NCBI RefSeq assembly: GCF_034190915.1
Contig: NW_026947547.1
Span: 887,001-951,000, forward strand
Length of the DNA stretch: 64,000 nucleotides
Reading direction: 5' to 3'
Origin: Cavia porcellus
Lineage: Eukaryota; Chordata; Mammalia; Rodentia; Caviidae
Positions 32,617-46,445 of this stretch are shown here, piece by piece. The notes under the pieces were generated by a model. It saw only the letters and a program-made list of their open reading frames with translations. It did not search any database and was not told where the DNA came from. The first letter of the stretch is position 1. The number at the start of each line of letters is the position of its first letter. The position numbers were made by a program, and so were the translations under genes.

Positions 32617-35600
32617 TTGAGTTAGAGTTAGGGTGATAATTTGGGTTAGCGTTAGGGTGAGAAACAGAGTCAGTTTTAGGGTTAGGGCTAGCGTTAGAGT
32701 TAGGGTTAGGTTTAGGTTTAGGGTTAGGGTTGAGTTAGGTTTAGAATTAGAGTTAGGGTTAGGGTTAGGGTTTGGGCTAGGATTAATATTATTGGGTTAT
32801 GGTTATGGTTAGGTTTAGGGTTACATTTTGCTTAGGGTTAGGTTTAGGTTTAGGGTTGTGTTAGTATTAGGGATAGGGTTAGTGTTAGGGTTTGGTTAGG
32901 GTTAGGGTTAGGGTTAGGCTTAGCGTAAGGGTTAGGGTTAGGGTTAGTGTTGGGTTATGGTTAGAGTTTAGGTTTAGGGTTAGGGTTTAGGGTTGGTTTA
33001 GGGTTAGGCTTAGGGTTAGGGTTTGGTTTAGTGTTGCTTAGGGTTCGTTAGGGTTAGGGTTATGGTTAGGCTTACAGTTAGGTTTAGATTAGGGTTCGGG
33101 TTAGGCTTAGGGTTAGGGTTTGGTTTAGTGTTGGTTAGGGTTCGTTAGGGATAGGGTTATGGTTAGGCTTACAGTTAGGTTTAGACTAGGGTTCGGGTTA
33201 GGCTTAGGGTTAGGGTTACGGTTGGGATTAGAGTTAAGGTTGGTTCGGGTTATGTTTAGGGTTAGGTTTATCGTCATCATTATGTTTAGGTGTTAGGGTT
33301 AGGGTTAGTGTTTGGGTCAGGGTTAGGGTTAGGGTTGGGTTCGGTTTCGGTTTAGGGTTAGGTTTAGGGTTGGGTTAGGTTTAGAATTAAGGTTGGGTTA
33401 GGGTTAGGGTTAGGGTTAGCGTTAAGGTTAGGGTTAACTTTTGGGTTAGGGTTAGATTAGTGTTAGGCTTAGAGTTAGGGTAAGGGTTACGTTTAGTGTT
33501 GGATTAGGTGTAAGTTTAGAGTTAGTGTTAGGGTTAGTGTTAGGGTTAGGGTTAGGTGTTAGGTTTAGAGTTAGGGTTAGGGTTGGGTTAGGGTTAGGCT
33601 TAGGGTTAGGGTTAGGTTTAGTGTTGGTTAGGGTTCTTTAGGGATAGGGTTATGGTTAGGCTTACAGTTAGGTTTAGATTAGGGTTCAGGTTAGGCTTAG
33701 GGTTAGGGTTATGGTTGGGATTAGAGTTAATGTTGGTTGAGGTTAGGGTTAGGGTTAGGTTTATGGTCATCATTAGGTTTAGGTGTTAGGGTTAGTGTTA
33801 GTGTTTGGGTTAGGGTTAGGTATAGTGTTGGGTTCGGTTTTGGGTTGGGGTTAGGTTTAGGGTTGGGTTAGGTTTAGAATTAAGGTTGGGTTTGGGTTAG
33901 GGTTAGGGATAGCGTTAAGGTTATGGTTAACGTTTGGGTTAGGGTTAGATTAGGGTTAGGCTTAGAGTAATGGTTAGGGTTACGTTTAGTGTTGGATTAG
34001 GTGTAAGTTTCGAGTTAGTGTTATGGTTATGGTTATGGTTAGGGTTAGGGTTAGTGTTGGAGGTTTAGGGTAAAATTTAGGGTTAGGGCTCAGGTTAGGT
34101 GTAGTGTTCGGTTTAGGGTTAGTGTTAGGTTAGGTTTAGGTTTAGGGTTAGGGCTAGGGTTAGGATTAGTGTTGGGTTAGAGTTAGGGTTAGGGTTAGCC
34201 TGGAGGTTAGTGTTAGGTAAGGGTGAGGGTTAAGTTAGGATTAGGATTGGGTTAGCGTTAGTGTGAGAATTAGGGGTAGGGTTAGCGTGAGAATCAGGGT
34301 CAGGTTCAGGGTTAGGGCTAGCCGTAGAGTTAGGGTTAGGTTTAGATTTAGGCTTAGGGTTGTGTTATGTTTAGGTTTAGAGTTAGGGTTAGGGTTAGGG
34401 TTCGGGCTAGGATTAATATTATTGGGTTATGGTTATGGTTAGTGTTAGGGTTACGTTTGGCTTAAGGTTAGGTTTAGGGTTAGGGTTGTGTTAGTATTAG
34501 GGATAGGGTTAGTGTTAGGGTTTGGTTAGGGTTAGGGTTATGGTTAGGGTTAGGGTTAGCGTTGGGTTAGGGTTAGGGTCAGGGTTAGGGTTAGTGTTAG
34601 GGTTAGGGTTAGGGGTTAGTGTTAGTGTTAGGGTTAGGGTTGAGTTAGGGATAACCTTAGGTTTAGGGTTAGGTTTAGTGATGGTTAGGGTTGGTTAGGT
34701 TTAGGGTTAGCATTAGGCTTAGGGTTAGGGTAAGGCTTAGGGTTAGGGTTACGGTTTGGATTAGTGTTATGGTTAGGGTTGGTTTAGGGTAAGTGTTAGG
34801 GTTTGGGTTAGAGTTCGAGTTAGGGTTACGATTAGGAGTTAAGGTTAGGGTTAGGGTTAGGGTTAGGGTTTGCTTAGGCTTAGGGTTAGGGTCAGGGTTA
34901 GCGTTAGGCTTAGAGCTAGGGTTAGGATTAGAGATAGGATTAGGTTTAGTGTTACTGTTAGGGTTAGGGTTGGGTTAGGTTTTATTGTTTGGGTTAGGGT
35001 TAGTGTTAGGCTTTGGGTTAGGGCCAGGTTTAGGATTAGGGTTAGCGTTGGGTTAGGGTTAGGGTCAGGGTTAGGGTTAGTGTTAGGGTTAGGGTACTCT
35101 TATCATTAGGGTTATGATTATGGTTAGGGTTAGGGTTCGTGTTAGTTTAGGTTTAGGGTTAGGGTTAGGGTTGCTGTTGGGGTTGTGGTTCAGGTTGGGG
35201 TTGGGGTTGGGTTTGGGTTTAAGTTTAGGGTTAGGTTTAGGGTTATGTTTAGGGTTACGGTAGGGTTAGGGTTTGGGATAGCGTTAGGGTTGGGTTAGTG
35301 TTAGGGTTAGGGATAGGTTTAGGGTTAGGGTTCGGTTAGGGTTAGCCTTAGTGTTAGGGGTAGGTTTAGTGATGGTTAGGGTTGGTTAGTGGTAGGCTTA
35401 AGGTTAGGGTTACGGTTACAATTAGGTTCAGGTTAAGGTTAGGGTAGGTTGAGGTTTAGGTTTAGGTTTAGGTTTAGGGTTAGAGTTTGGGTTAGGGTAG
35501 GAAACGAGTTAAGGTTGGGTTGGGTTAGGGATAGGGTTAAGTTTATGGTTAGCATTAGGTTTAGGTGTTAGGGTTAGTGTTAGGGTTTGGGTTAGGGTTA

Positions 35601-35939
35601 GGTATAGGGTTGGGTTAGGTTTAGGGTTAGGGTTAGGCTTAGCATAAGGGTTAGGGGTAGGTTTAAGGTGAGTTAGGGTGAGGGTTTAGGGTTGGGTTTA
35701 GGGTTAGGGTTAGTGTTAAGGTTAGGGTTAGGTTTTAGGTTTAGAGTTAGGGTTATGGTTGGGTTAGGGTTAGGCTTAGGCTTAGGGTTTGGTTTAGTGT
35801 TGGTTAGGGTTCTTTAGGGATAGGGTTAGTGTTATGGTTACAGTTAGGTTTAAATTAGGGCTCAGGTTAGGCTTAGGGTTAGGGTTATGGTTGGGATTAG
35901 AGTTAAGGTTGGTTTGGGTTAGGGTTAGGGTTAGGTTTA

Positions 35940-37950
35940 GGGTCATCATTAGGTTTAGGTGTTAGGGTTAGGGTTAGTGTTTGGGTTAGGGTTAGGTATA
36001 GGGTAGGGTTCGGTTTCAGTTAGGGTTAGGTTTAGGGTTGGGTTAGGTTTTGAATTAAGGTTGGGTTAGGGTTAGGGTTAGGGTTAGCGTTAAGGTTTGT
36101 GTTAACGTTTGCGTTAGGGTTAGATTAGGGTTAGGCTTAGAGTTAGGATAAGGGTTACATTTAGTTAGTGTTGGATTAGGTGTAAGTTTAGAGTTAGTGT
36201 TACGGTTATGGTTAGGGTTATTTTAAGGTTAGGGTTAGAGTTGTGGTTAGGCTTTGGGTGGGGATAAGGGTTAGGGTTAGGGTTAGGGCTAGGGTTAGGG
36301 TTAGGCTTAGGGTTTGATGGTTATGGTTAGTGTTGGAGGTTTAGGGTAATATTTAGGGTTAGGGCTCAGGTTACGTGTAGCTTTCGGTTTAGGGTTAGGG
36401 TTAGGTTAGGTTTACGTTTAGGGTTAGTGCTAGGGTTAGGATTAGTGTTAGGTTAGAGTTAGGGTTAGGGTTAGGGTTAGCCTTGGGTTTGGTGTTAGGG
36501 TGAAGGTGAGGGTTAGGTTAGGGTTAGGATTGAGTTAGAGTTAGGGTGATAATTTGGGTTAGCGTTAGGGTGAGAATCAGAGTCAGTTTTCGGGTTAGGG
36601 CTAGCGTTAGAGTTAGGGTTAGGTTTAGGTTTAGGGTTAGGGTTGTGTTAGGGTTAGATTTAGAGTTAGGGTTAGGGTTAGGGTTTGGGCTGGTATTAAT
36701 ATTATTGGGTTATGGTTATGGTTAGGTTTAGGGTTACGTTTGGCTTAGGGTTAGGTTTAGGGTTAGGGTTGTGTTAGTATTAGGGATAGGTTTAGTGTTA
36801 GGGTTTGGTTAGGGTTAGGGTTATGGTTAGGGTTAGGGTTAGGGTTAGGTGTTAGGTTTAGAGTTAGGTTTAGGGTTGGGTTAGGGTTAGGCTTAGGGTT
36901 AGGGTTAGGTTTAGTGTTGGTTAGGGTTCGTTAGGGATAGGGTTATGGTGAGGCTTACAGTTAGGTTTAGATTAGGGTTCAGGTTAGGCTTAGGGTTAGG
37001 GTTATGGTTGGGATTAGAGTTAATGTTGGTTCAGGTTAGGGTTAGAGTTAGGTTTAGGGTCATCATTAGGTTTAGGTGTTAGGGTTAGGGTTAGTGTTTG
37101 GGTTAGGGTTAGGTATAGGGTAGGGTTCGGTTTTGGGTTAGGGTTAGGTTTAGGGTTGGGTTAGGTTTTGAATTAAGGTTGGGTTAGGGTTAGGGTTAGC
37201 GTTAAGGTTTGTGTTAACGTTTGCGTTAGGGTTAGATTACGGTTAGGCTTAGAGTTAGGATAAGGGTTACATTTAGTTAGTGTTGGATTAGGTGTAAGTT
37301 TAGAGTTAGTGTTACGGTTATGGTTAGGGTTATTTTAAGGTTAGGGTTAGAGTTGTGGTTAGACTTTGGGTGGGGATAAGGGTTAGGGTTAGGGTTAGGG
37401 CTAGGGTTAGGGTTAGGCTTAGGGTTTGATGGTTATGGTTAGTGTTGGAGGTTTAGGGTAATATTTAGGGTTAGGGCTCAGGTTACGTGTAGCTTTCGGT
37501 TTAGGGTTAGGGTTAGGTTAGGTTTTGGTTTAGGGTTAGGGCTAGGGTTAGGATTAGTGTTTGGTTAGAGTTAGGGTTAGGGTTAGGGTTAGCCTTGGGT
37601 TTGGTGTTAGGGTGAAGGTGAGGGTTAGGTTAGGGTTAGGATTGAGTTAGAGTTAGGGTGATAATTTGGGTTAGCGTTAGGGTGAGAATCAGAGTCAGTT
37701 TTCGGGTTAGGGCTAGCGTTAGAGTTAGGGTTAGGTTTAGGTTTAGGGTTAGGGTTGTGTTAGGGTTAGATTTAGAGTTAGGGTTAGGGTTAGGGTTTGG
37801 GCTGGTATTAATATTATTGGGTTATGGTTATGGTTAGGTTTAGGGTTACGTTTGGCTTAGGGTTAGGTTTAGGGTTAGGGTTGTGTTAGTATTAGGGATA
37901 GGGTTAGTGTTAGGGTTTGGTTAGGGTTAGGGTTATGGTTAGGGTTAGGG
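35940..37950 (+). repeat. Tandem duplication with a 1.11 kb period
   Basis: About 0.9 kb at 35,940-36,840 recurs at about 37,055-37,950. Offsets are 1112 for TTGGAGG (36333, 37445) and for ATTAATATTATT (36695, 37807). Both copies share GGTTACGTGTAGCTTTCGG, GTGATAATTTGGG and GAGAATCAGAGTCAG. The intervening about 200 bases match the start of the 3.07 kb repeating segment. Confidence 0.75.
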
Positions 37951-38258
37951 TTAGCGTTGGGTTAGGGTTAGGGTCAGCATTAGGGTTAGTGTTAGGGTTA
38001 GGGTTAGGGGTTAGAGTTAGTGTTAGGGTTAGGGTTGAGTTAGGGTTAACCTTAGGGTTAGGGTTAGGTTTAGTGATGGTTAGGGTTGGTTAGGGTTACG
38101 GTTAGCATTAGGCTTAGGGTTAGGGTAAGGCTTAGGGTTAGGGTTACAGTTTGGGTTAATGTTATGGTTAGGGTTGGTTCAGGGTAAGTGTTAGGGTTAG
38201 GGTAAGGGTTCGAGTTAGGGTTACGATTAGGAGTTAGGGTTAGGGTTAGTGTTAGGGT

Positions 38259-41200
38259 TTGCTTAGGGTTAGGGTTAGGGTCATGGTTAGCGTTAGGCTT
38301 AGAGCTAGGGTTAGGATTAGAGATAAGATTAGGTTTAGTGTTACTGTTAGGGTTAGGGTTGGGTTAGGTTTTATTGTTTGGGTTACGGTTAGGTTTAGGC
38401 TTTGGGTTAGGGTCATGGTTAGAATTAGGGTTAGCGTTGGGTTAGGGTTAGGGTCAGGGTTAAGGTTAGTGTTAGGGTTAGGGTACTCTTATCATTAGGG
38501 TTATGGTTATGGTTAGGGTTAGGGTTCGTGTTGGGTTAGGTTTAGGGTTAGGGTTAGGGTTGGGTTAGGGTTGCTGTTGGGGTTGTGGTTCAGGTTGGGG
38601 TTGGGGTTGGGTTTGGGTTTAAGGATAGGGTTAGGTTTAGGGTTAGGTTTAGTGTAGGGTTACGGTTAGGGATAAGGTTAGGGTTGGGTTAGTGTTAGGG
38701 TTAGGGATAGGTTTTGGGTTGGGTTAGGTTAGGGTTTGCGGTTGTGTTTCGGTTTGGGGTTGGCGTTGGGATTTGGGTTAGGGTAAGTGCTAGGGTTAGG
38801 GCTAGGGTTAGGGTTAGTTTGGTTAGGGTTGGTTAGGCTTAGTGTTAGGGTTAGGGTTAGCATTAGGCTTAGGGTTAGGGTAAGGCTTAGGGTTAGAGTT
38901 ACGATTAGGGTTAGGGTTAGCCTTTGGGGTGGTGTTAGGGTGAGGGTGAGGGTTAGGTTAGGGTTAGGATTGAGTTAGAGTTAGGGTGAGAATTTGGGTT
39001 AGCGTTAGGGTGAGAAACAGAGTCAGTTTTAGGGTTAGGGCTAGCGTTAGAGTTAGGGTTAGGTTTAGGTTTAGGGTTAGGGTTGAGTTAGGTTTAGATT
39101 TAGAGTTAGGGTTAGGGTTAGGGTTTGGGCTAGGATTAATATTATTGGGTTATGGTTATGGTTAGGTTTAGGGTTACATTTGGCTTAGGGTTAGGTTTAG
39201 GGTTAGGGTTGTGTTAGTATTAGGGATAGGGTTAGTGTTAGGGTTTGGTTAGGGTTAGGGTTAGGGTTAGGCTTAGCGTAAGGGTTAGGGTTAGGGTTAG
39301 TGTTGGGTTATGGTTAGAGTTTAGGATTAGGGTTAGGGTTTAGGGTTGGTTTAGGGTTAGGCTTAGGGTAAGGGTTTGGTTTAGTGTTGGTTAGGGTTCA
39401 TTAGGGTTAGGGTTATGCTTAGGCTTACAGTTAGGTTTAGATTAGGGTTCGGGTTAGGCTTAGGGTTAGGGTTTGGTTTAGTGTTGGTTAGGGTTCGTTA
39501 GGGATAGGGTTATGGTTAGGCTTACAGTTAGGTTTAGATTAGGGTTCGGGTTAGGCTTAGGGTTAGGTTTCCGGTTGGGATTAGAGTTAAGGTTGGTTCG
39601 GGTTATGGTTAGGGTTAGGTTTATGGTCATCAGTATGTTTAGGTGTTAGGGTTAGGGTTAGTGTTTGGGTCAGGGTTAGGGTTAGGGTTGGGTTCAGTTT
39701 CGGGTTAGGGTTAGGTTTAGGGTTGGGTTAGGTTTAGAATTAAGGTTGGGTTAGGGTTAGGGTTAGGGTTAGCGTTAAGATTACGGTTAACTTTGGGTTA
39801 GGGTTAGATTAGTGTTAGGCTTAGAGTTAGGGTTAGGGTTACGTTTAGTGTTGGATTAGGTGTAAGTTTAGAGTTAGGGTTAGGGTTAGTGTTAGGGTTG
39901 GGGTTAGGTGTTAGGTTTAGAGTTAGGGTTAGGATTGGGTTAGGGTTAGGCTTAGGGTTAGGGTTAGGTTTAGTGTTGGTTAGGGTTCGTTAGGGATAGG
40001 GTTATGGTGAGGCTTACAGTTAGGTTTAGATTAGGGTTCAGGTTAGGCTTAGGGTTAGGGTTATGGTTGGGATTAGAGTTAATGTTGGTTCAGGTTAGGG
40101 TTAGAGTTAGGTTTAGGGTCATCATTAGGTTTAGGTGTTAGGGTTAGGGTTAGTGTTTGGGTTAGGGTTAGGTATAGGGTAGGGTTCGGTTTCGGGTTAG
40201 GGTTAGGTTTAGGGTTGGGTTAGGTTTTGAATTAAGGTTGGGTTAGGGTTAGGGTTAGGGTTAGCGTTAAGGTTTGTGTTAACGTTTCCGTTAGGGTTAG
40301 ATTAGGGTTAGGCTTAGAGTTAGGATAAGGGTTACATTTAGTTAGTGTTGGATTAGGTGTAAGTTTAGAGTTAGTGTTACGGTTATGGTTAGGGTTATTT
40401 TAAGGTTAGGGTTAGAGTTGTGGTTAGGCTTTGGGTGGGGATAAGGGTTAGGGTTAGGGTTAGGGCTAGGGTTAGGGTTAGGCTTAGGGTTTGATGGTTA
40501 TGGTTAGTGTTGGAGGTTTAGGGTAATATTTAGGGTTAGGGCTCAGGTTACGTGTAGCTTTCGGTTTAGGGTTAGGGTTAGGTTAGGTTTACGTTTAGGG
40601 TTAGGGCTAGGGTTAGGATTAGTGTTGGGTTAGAGTTAGGGTTAGGGTTAGGGTTAGCCTTGGGTTTGGTGTTAGGGTGAAGGTGAGGGTTAGGTTAGGG
40701 TTAGGATTGAGTTAGAGTTAGGGTGATAATTTGGGTTCGCGTTAGGGTGAGAATCAGAGTCAGTTTTCGGGTTAGGGCTAGCGTTAGAGTTAGGGTTAGG
40801 TTTAGGTTTAGGGTTAGGGTTGTGTTAGGGTTAGATTTAGAGTTAGGGTTAGGGTTAGGGTTTGGGCTGGTATTAATATTATTGGGTTATGGTTATGGTT
40901 AGGTTTAGGGTTACGTTTGGCTTAGGGTTAGGTTTAGGGTTAGGGTTGTGTTAGTATTAGGGATAGGGTTAGTGGTAGGGTTTGGTTAGGGTTAGGGTTA
41001 TGGTTAGGGTTAGGATTAGCGTTGGGTTAGGGTTAGGGTCAGCGTTAGGGTTAGTGTTGGGGTTAGGGTTAGGGGTTAGAGTTAGTGTTAGGGTTAGGGT
41101 TGAGTTAGGTTTAACCTTAGGGTTAGGGTTAGGTTTAGTGATGGTTAGGGTTGGTTAGGGTTACGGTTAGCATTAGGCTTAGGGTTAGGGTAAGGCTTAG

Positions 41201-44200
41201 GGTTAGGGTTACGGTTTGGGTTATTGTTATGGTTAGGGTTGGTTCAGGGTAAGTGTTAGGGTTAGGGTTAGGGTTCGAGTTAGGGTTACGATTAGGGGTT
41301 AGGGTTAGGGTTAGTGTTAGGGTTTGCTTAGGGTTAGGGTTAGGGTCATGGTTAGCGTTAGGCTTAGAGCTAGGGTTAGGATTAGAGATAGGATTAGGTT
41401 TAGTGTTACTGTTAGGGTTAGGGTTGGGTTAGGTTTTATTGTTTGGGTTACGGTTAGGTTTAGGCTTTGGGTTAGGGTCATGGTTAGGATTAGGGTTAGC
41501 GTTGGGTTAGGGTTAGGGTCAGGGTTAAGGTTAGTGTTAGGGTTAGGGTACTCTTATCATTAGGGTTATGGTTATGGTTAGGGTTAGGGTTCGTGTTGGG
41601 TTATGTTTAGGGTTAGGGTTAGGGTTGGGTTAGGGTTGCTGTTGGGGTTGTGGTTCAGGTTGGGGTTGGGGTTGGGTTTGGGTTTAAGGATAGGGTTAGG
41701 TTTAGGGTTAGGTTTAGTGTAGGGTTACGGTTAGGGATAAGGTTAGGGTTGGGTTAGTGTTAGGGTTAGGGATAGGTTTTGGGTTGGGTTAGGTTAGGGT
41801 TTGCGGTTGTGTTTCGGTTTGGGGTTGGCGTTGGGATTTGGGTTAGGGTAAGTGCTAGGGTTAGGGCTAGGGTTAGGGTTAGTTTGGTTAGGGTTGGTTA
41901 GGCTTAGTGTTAGGGTTAGGGTTAGCATTAGGCTTAGGGTTAGGGTAAGGCTTAGGGTTAGAGTTACGGTTAGGGTTAGGGTTAGCCTTGGGGGTGGTGT
42001 TAGGGTGAGGGTGAGGGTTAGGTTAGGGTTAGGATTGAGTTAGAGTTAGGGTGATAATTTGGGTTAGCGTTAGAGTGAGAATCAGAGTCAGTTTTCGTGT
42101 TAGGGCTAGCGTTAGAGTTAGGGTTTGGTTTAGGTTTAGGGTTAGGGTTGTGTTAGGGTTAGATTTAGAGTTAGGGTTAGGGTTAGGGTTTGGGCTGGTA
42201 TTAATATTATTGGGTTATGGTTATGGTTAGGTTTAGGGTTACGTTTGGCTTAGGGTTAGGTTTAGGGTTAGGGTTGTGTTAGTATTAGGGATAGGGTTAG
42301 TGTTAGTGTTTGGTTAGGGTTAGGGTTATGGTTAGGGTTAGGATTAGCGTTGGGTTAGGGTTAGGGTCAGCATTAGGGTTAGTGTTAGGGTTAGGGTTAG
42401 GGGTTAGAGTTAGTGTTAGGGTTAGGGTTGAGTTAGGGTTAACCTTAGAGTTAGGGTTAGGTTTAGTGATGTTTAGGGTTGGTTAGGGTTACGGTTAGCA
42501 TTACGCTTAGGGTTAGGGTAAGGCTTAGGGTTAGGGTTAGGGTTTGGGTTAGTGTTATTGTTAGGGTTGGTTTAGGTTAAGTGTTATGGTTAGGGTTAGG
42601 GTTCGAGTTAGGGTTACGATTAGGGGTTAGGGTTAGGGTTAAGGTTAGGGTTTGCTTAGGGATAGGGTTAGGGTCATGGTTAGCGTTAGGCTTAGAGCTA
42701 GGGTTAGGATTAGAGATAGGATTAGGTTTAGTGTTACTGTTAGGGTTAGGGTTGGGTTAGGTTTTATTGTTTGGGTTAGGGTTAGGGTTAGGCTTTGGGT
42801 TAGGGTCATGGTTAGGATTAGGGTTAGCGTTGGGTTAGGGTTAGGGTCAGGGTTAAGGTTAGTGTTAGGGTTAGGGTACTCTTATCATTAGGGTTATGGT
42901 TATGGTTAGGGTTAGGGTTCGTGTTGGGTTAGGTTTAGGGTTAGGGTTAGGGTTGGGTTAGGGTTGCTGTTGGGGTTGTGGTTCAGGTTGGGGTTGGGGT
43001 TGGGTTTGGGTTTAAGGATAGGGTTAGGTTTAGGGTTAGGTTTAGTGTAGGGTTAGGGTTAGGGATAGGGTTAGGGTTGGGTTAGTGTTAGGGTTAGGGA
43101 TAGGTTTTGAGTTGGGTTAGGTTAGGGTTTGCGGTTGTGTTTCGGTTTGGGGTTGGCGTTGGGATTTGGGTTAGGGTAAGTGCTAGGGTTAGGGCTAGGG
43201 TTAGGGTTAGGTTTGGTTAGGGTTGGTTAGGCTTAGTGTTAGGGTTAGGGTTAGCATTAGGCTTAAGGTTAGGGTAAGGCTTAGGGTTAGAGTTACGGTT
43301 AGGGTTAGGGTTAGCCTTGGGGGTGGTGTTAGGGTGAGGGTGAGGGTTAGGTTAGGGTTAGGATTGAGTTAGAGTTAGGGTGAGAATTTGGGTTAGCGTT
43401 AGGGTGAGAAACAGAGTCAGTTTTAGGGTTAGGGCTAGTGTTAGTGTTAGGGTTAGGTTTAGGTTTAGGGTTATGGTTGAGTTAGGTTTAGATTTAGAGT
43501 TAGGGTTAGGGTTAGGGTTTGGGCTAGGATTAATATTATTGGGTTATGGTTATGGTTAGGTTTAGGGTTACATTTGGCTTAGGGTTAGGTTTAGGGTTAG
43601 GGTTGTGTTAGTATTAGGGATAGGGTTAGTGTTAGGGTTTGGTTAGGGTTAAGGTTAGGGTTAGGCTTAGCGTAAGGGTTAGGGTTAGGGTTAGTGTTGG
43701 GTTATGGTTAGAGTTTAGGTTTAGGGTTAGGGTTTTGGGTTGGTTTAGGGTTAGGCTTAGGGTTAGGGTTTGGTTTAGTGTTGGTTAGGGTTCGTTAGGG
43801 TTAGGGTTATGGTTAGGCTTACAGTTAGGTTTAGATTAGGGTTCGGGTTAGGCTTAGGGTTAGGGTTTGGTTTAGTGTTGGTTAGGGTTCGTTAGGGATA
43901 GGGTTATGGTTAGGCTTACAGTTAGGTTTAGATTAGGGTTCGGGTTAGGGTTAGGGTTAGGGATACGGTTGGGATTAGAGCTAAGGTTGGTTCGGGTTAT
44001 GGTTAGGGTTAGGTTTATGGTCATCATTATGTTTAGGTGTTAGGGTTAGGGTTAGTGTTTGGGTCAGGGTTAGGGTTAGGGTTGGGTTCGGTTTTGGGTT
44101 AGGGTTAGGTTTAGGGTTGGGTTAGGTTTAGAATTAAGGTTGGGTTAGGGTTAGGGTTAGGGTTAGCGTTAAGATTAGGGTTAACTTTTGGGTTAGGGTT

Positions 44201-46445
44201 AGATTAGTGTTAGGCTTAGAGTTAGGGTTAGGGTTACGTTTAGTGTTGGATTAGGTGTAAGTTTAGAGTTAGGGTTAGGGTTAGTGTTAGGGTTAGGGTT
44301 AGGTGTTAGGTTTAGAGTTAGGGTTAGGGTTGGGTTAGGGTTAGGCTTAGGGTTAGGGTTAGGTTTAGTGTTGGTTAGGGTTCGTTAGGGATAGGGTTAT
44401 GGTGAGGCTTACAGTTAGGTTTAGATTAGGGTTCAGGTTAGGCTTAGGGTTAGGGTTATGGTTGGGATTAGAGTTAATGTTGGTTCAGGTTAGGGTTAGA
44501 GTTAGGTTTAGGGTCATCATTAGGTTTAGGTGTTAGGGTTAGGGTTAGTGTTTGGGTTAGGGTTAGGTATAGGGTAGGGTTCGGTTTCGGGTTAGGGTTA
44601 GGTTTAGGGTTGGGTTAGGTTTTGAATTAAGGTTGGGTTAGGGTTAGGGTTAGGGTTAGCGTTAAGGTTTGTGTTAACGTTTCCGTTAGGGTTAGATTAG
44701 GGTTAGGCTTAGAGTTAGGATAAGGGTTACATTTAGTTAGTGTTGGATTAGGTGTAAGTTTAGAGTTAGTGTTACGGTTATGGTTAGGGTTATTTTAAGG
44801 TTAGGGTTAGAGTTGTGGTTAGGCTTTGGGTGGGGATAAGGGTTAGGGTTAGGGTTAGGGCTAGGGTTAGGGTTAGGCTTAGGGTTTGATGGTTATGGTT
44901 AGTGTTGGAGGTTTAGGGTAATATTTAGGGTTAGGGCTCAGGTTACGTGTAGCTTTCGGTTTAGGGTTAGGGTTAGGTTAGGTTTACGTTTAGGGTTAGG
45001 GCTAGGGTTAGGATTAGTGTTGGGTTAGAGTTAGGGTTAGGGTTAGGGTTAGCCTTGGGTTTGGTGTTAGGGTGAAGGTGAGGGTTAGGTTAGGGTTAGG
45101 ATTGAGTTAGAGTTAGGGTGATAATTTGGGTTCGCGTTAGGGTGAGAATCAGAGTCAGTTTTCGGGTTAGGGCTAGCGTTAGAGTTAGGGTTAGGTTTAG
45201 GTTTAGGGTTAGGGTTGTGTTAGGGTTAGATTTAGAGTTAGGGTTAGGGTTAGGGTTTGGGCTGGTATTAATATTATTGGGTTATGGTTATGGTTAGGTT
45301 TAGGGTTACGTTTGGCTTAGGGTTGGGTTTAGGGTTAGGGTTGTGTTAGTATTAGGGATAGGGTTAGTGGTAGGGTTTGGTTAGGGTTAGGGTTATGGTT
45401 AGGGTTAGGATTAGCGTTGGGTTAGGGTTAGGGTCAGCGTTAGGGTTAGTGTTGGTGTTAGGGTTAGGGGTTAGAGTTAGTGTTAGGTTTAGGGTTGAGT
45501 TAGGTTTAACCTTAGGGTTAGGGTTAGGTTTAGTGATGGTTAGGGTTGGTTAGGGTTACGGTTAGCATTAGGCTTAGGGTTAGGGTAAGGCTTAGGGTTA
45601 GGGTTACGGTTTGGGTTATTGTTATGGTTAGGGTTGGTTCAGGGTAAGTGTTAGGGTTAGGGTTAGGGTTCGAGTTAGGGTTACGATTAGGGGTTAGGGT
45701 TAGGGTTAGTGTTAGGGTTTGCTTAGGGTTAGGGTTAGGGTCATGGTTAGCGTTAGGCTTAGAGCTAGGGTTAGGATTAGAGATAGGATTAGGTTTAGTG
45801 TTACTGTTAGGGTTAGGGTTGGGTTAGGTTTTATTGTTTGGGTTACGGTTAGGTTTAGGCTTTGGGTTAGGGTCATGGTTAGGATTAGGGTTAGCGTTGG
45901 GTTAGGGTTAGGGTCAGGGTTAAGGTTAGTGTTAGGGTTAGGGTACTCTTATCATTAGGGTTATGGTTATGGTTAGGGTTAGGGTTCGTGTTGGGTTATG
46001 TTTAGGGTTAGGGTTAGGGTTGGGTTAGGGTTGCTGTTGGGGTTGTGGTTCAGGTTGGGGTTGGGGTTGGGTTTGGGTTTAAGGATAGGGTTAGGTTTAG
46101 GGTTAGGTTTAGTGTAGGGTTACGGTTAGGGATAAGGTTAGGGTTGGGTTAGTGTTAGGGTTAGGGATAGGTTTTGGGTTGGGTTAGGTTAGGGTTTGCG
46201 GTTGTGTTTCGGTTTGGGGTTGGCGTTGGGATTTGGGTTAGGGTAAGTGCTAGGGTTAGGGCTAGGGTTAGGGTTAGTTTGGTTAGGGTTGGTTAGGCTT
46301 AGTGTTAGGGTTAGGGTTAGCATTAGGCTTAGGGTTAGGGTAAGGCTTAGGGTTAGAGTTACGGTTAGGGTTAGGGTTAGCCTTGGGGGTGGTGTTAGGG
46401 TGAGGGTGAGGGTTAGGTTAGGGTTAGGATTGAGTTAGAGTTAGG
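38259..46445 (+). repeat. Two consecutive copies of a 4.39 kb segment
   Basis: 38,259 to about 42,045 matches 42,652 to about 46,440 at an offset of 4393 to 4395. TACTCTTATC pairs are 38484/42877 and 41549/45944. Each copy holds two related parts spaced about 3.07 kb (38259/41324 and 42652/45719). Shared rare variants include GTTAACGTTTCCG (40,280 and 44,675), GGGTTCGCGTTAGGG (40,735 and 45,130) and TTGGGTTATGTTTAGG (41,598 and 45,993). Confidence 0.78.

Larger units (their letters stand above)
29150..35755 (+). repeat. Left copy of a 24-25 kb spaced duplication
   Basis: It is colinear with about 54,150-59,755. Offsets are about 25.0 kb at the left (29168 to 54167), 24,983 at TACTCTTATC (30205 to 55188) and 24,995 at 31453 to 56448. 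They fall to 24,027 (32782 to 56809) and 24,013 (35095 to 59108) after a 967 bp segment present only here. Rare shared variants support common origin: GGGTAGATTTCGG (31,122 and 56,112), TACAATTAGG (30,537 and 55,521) and GCCGTAGAG (34,320 and 58,316). Confidence 0.75.
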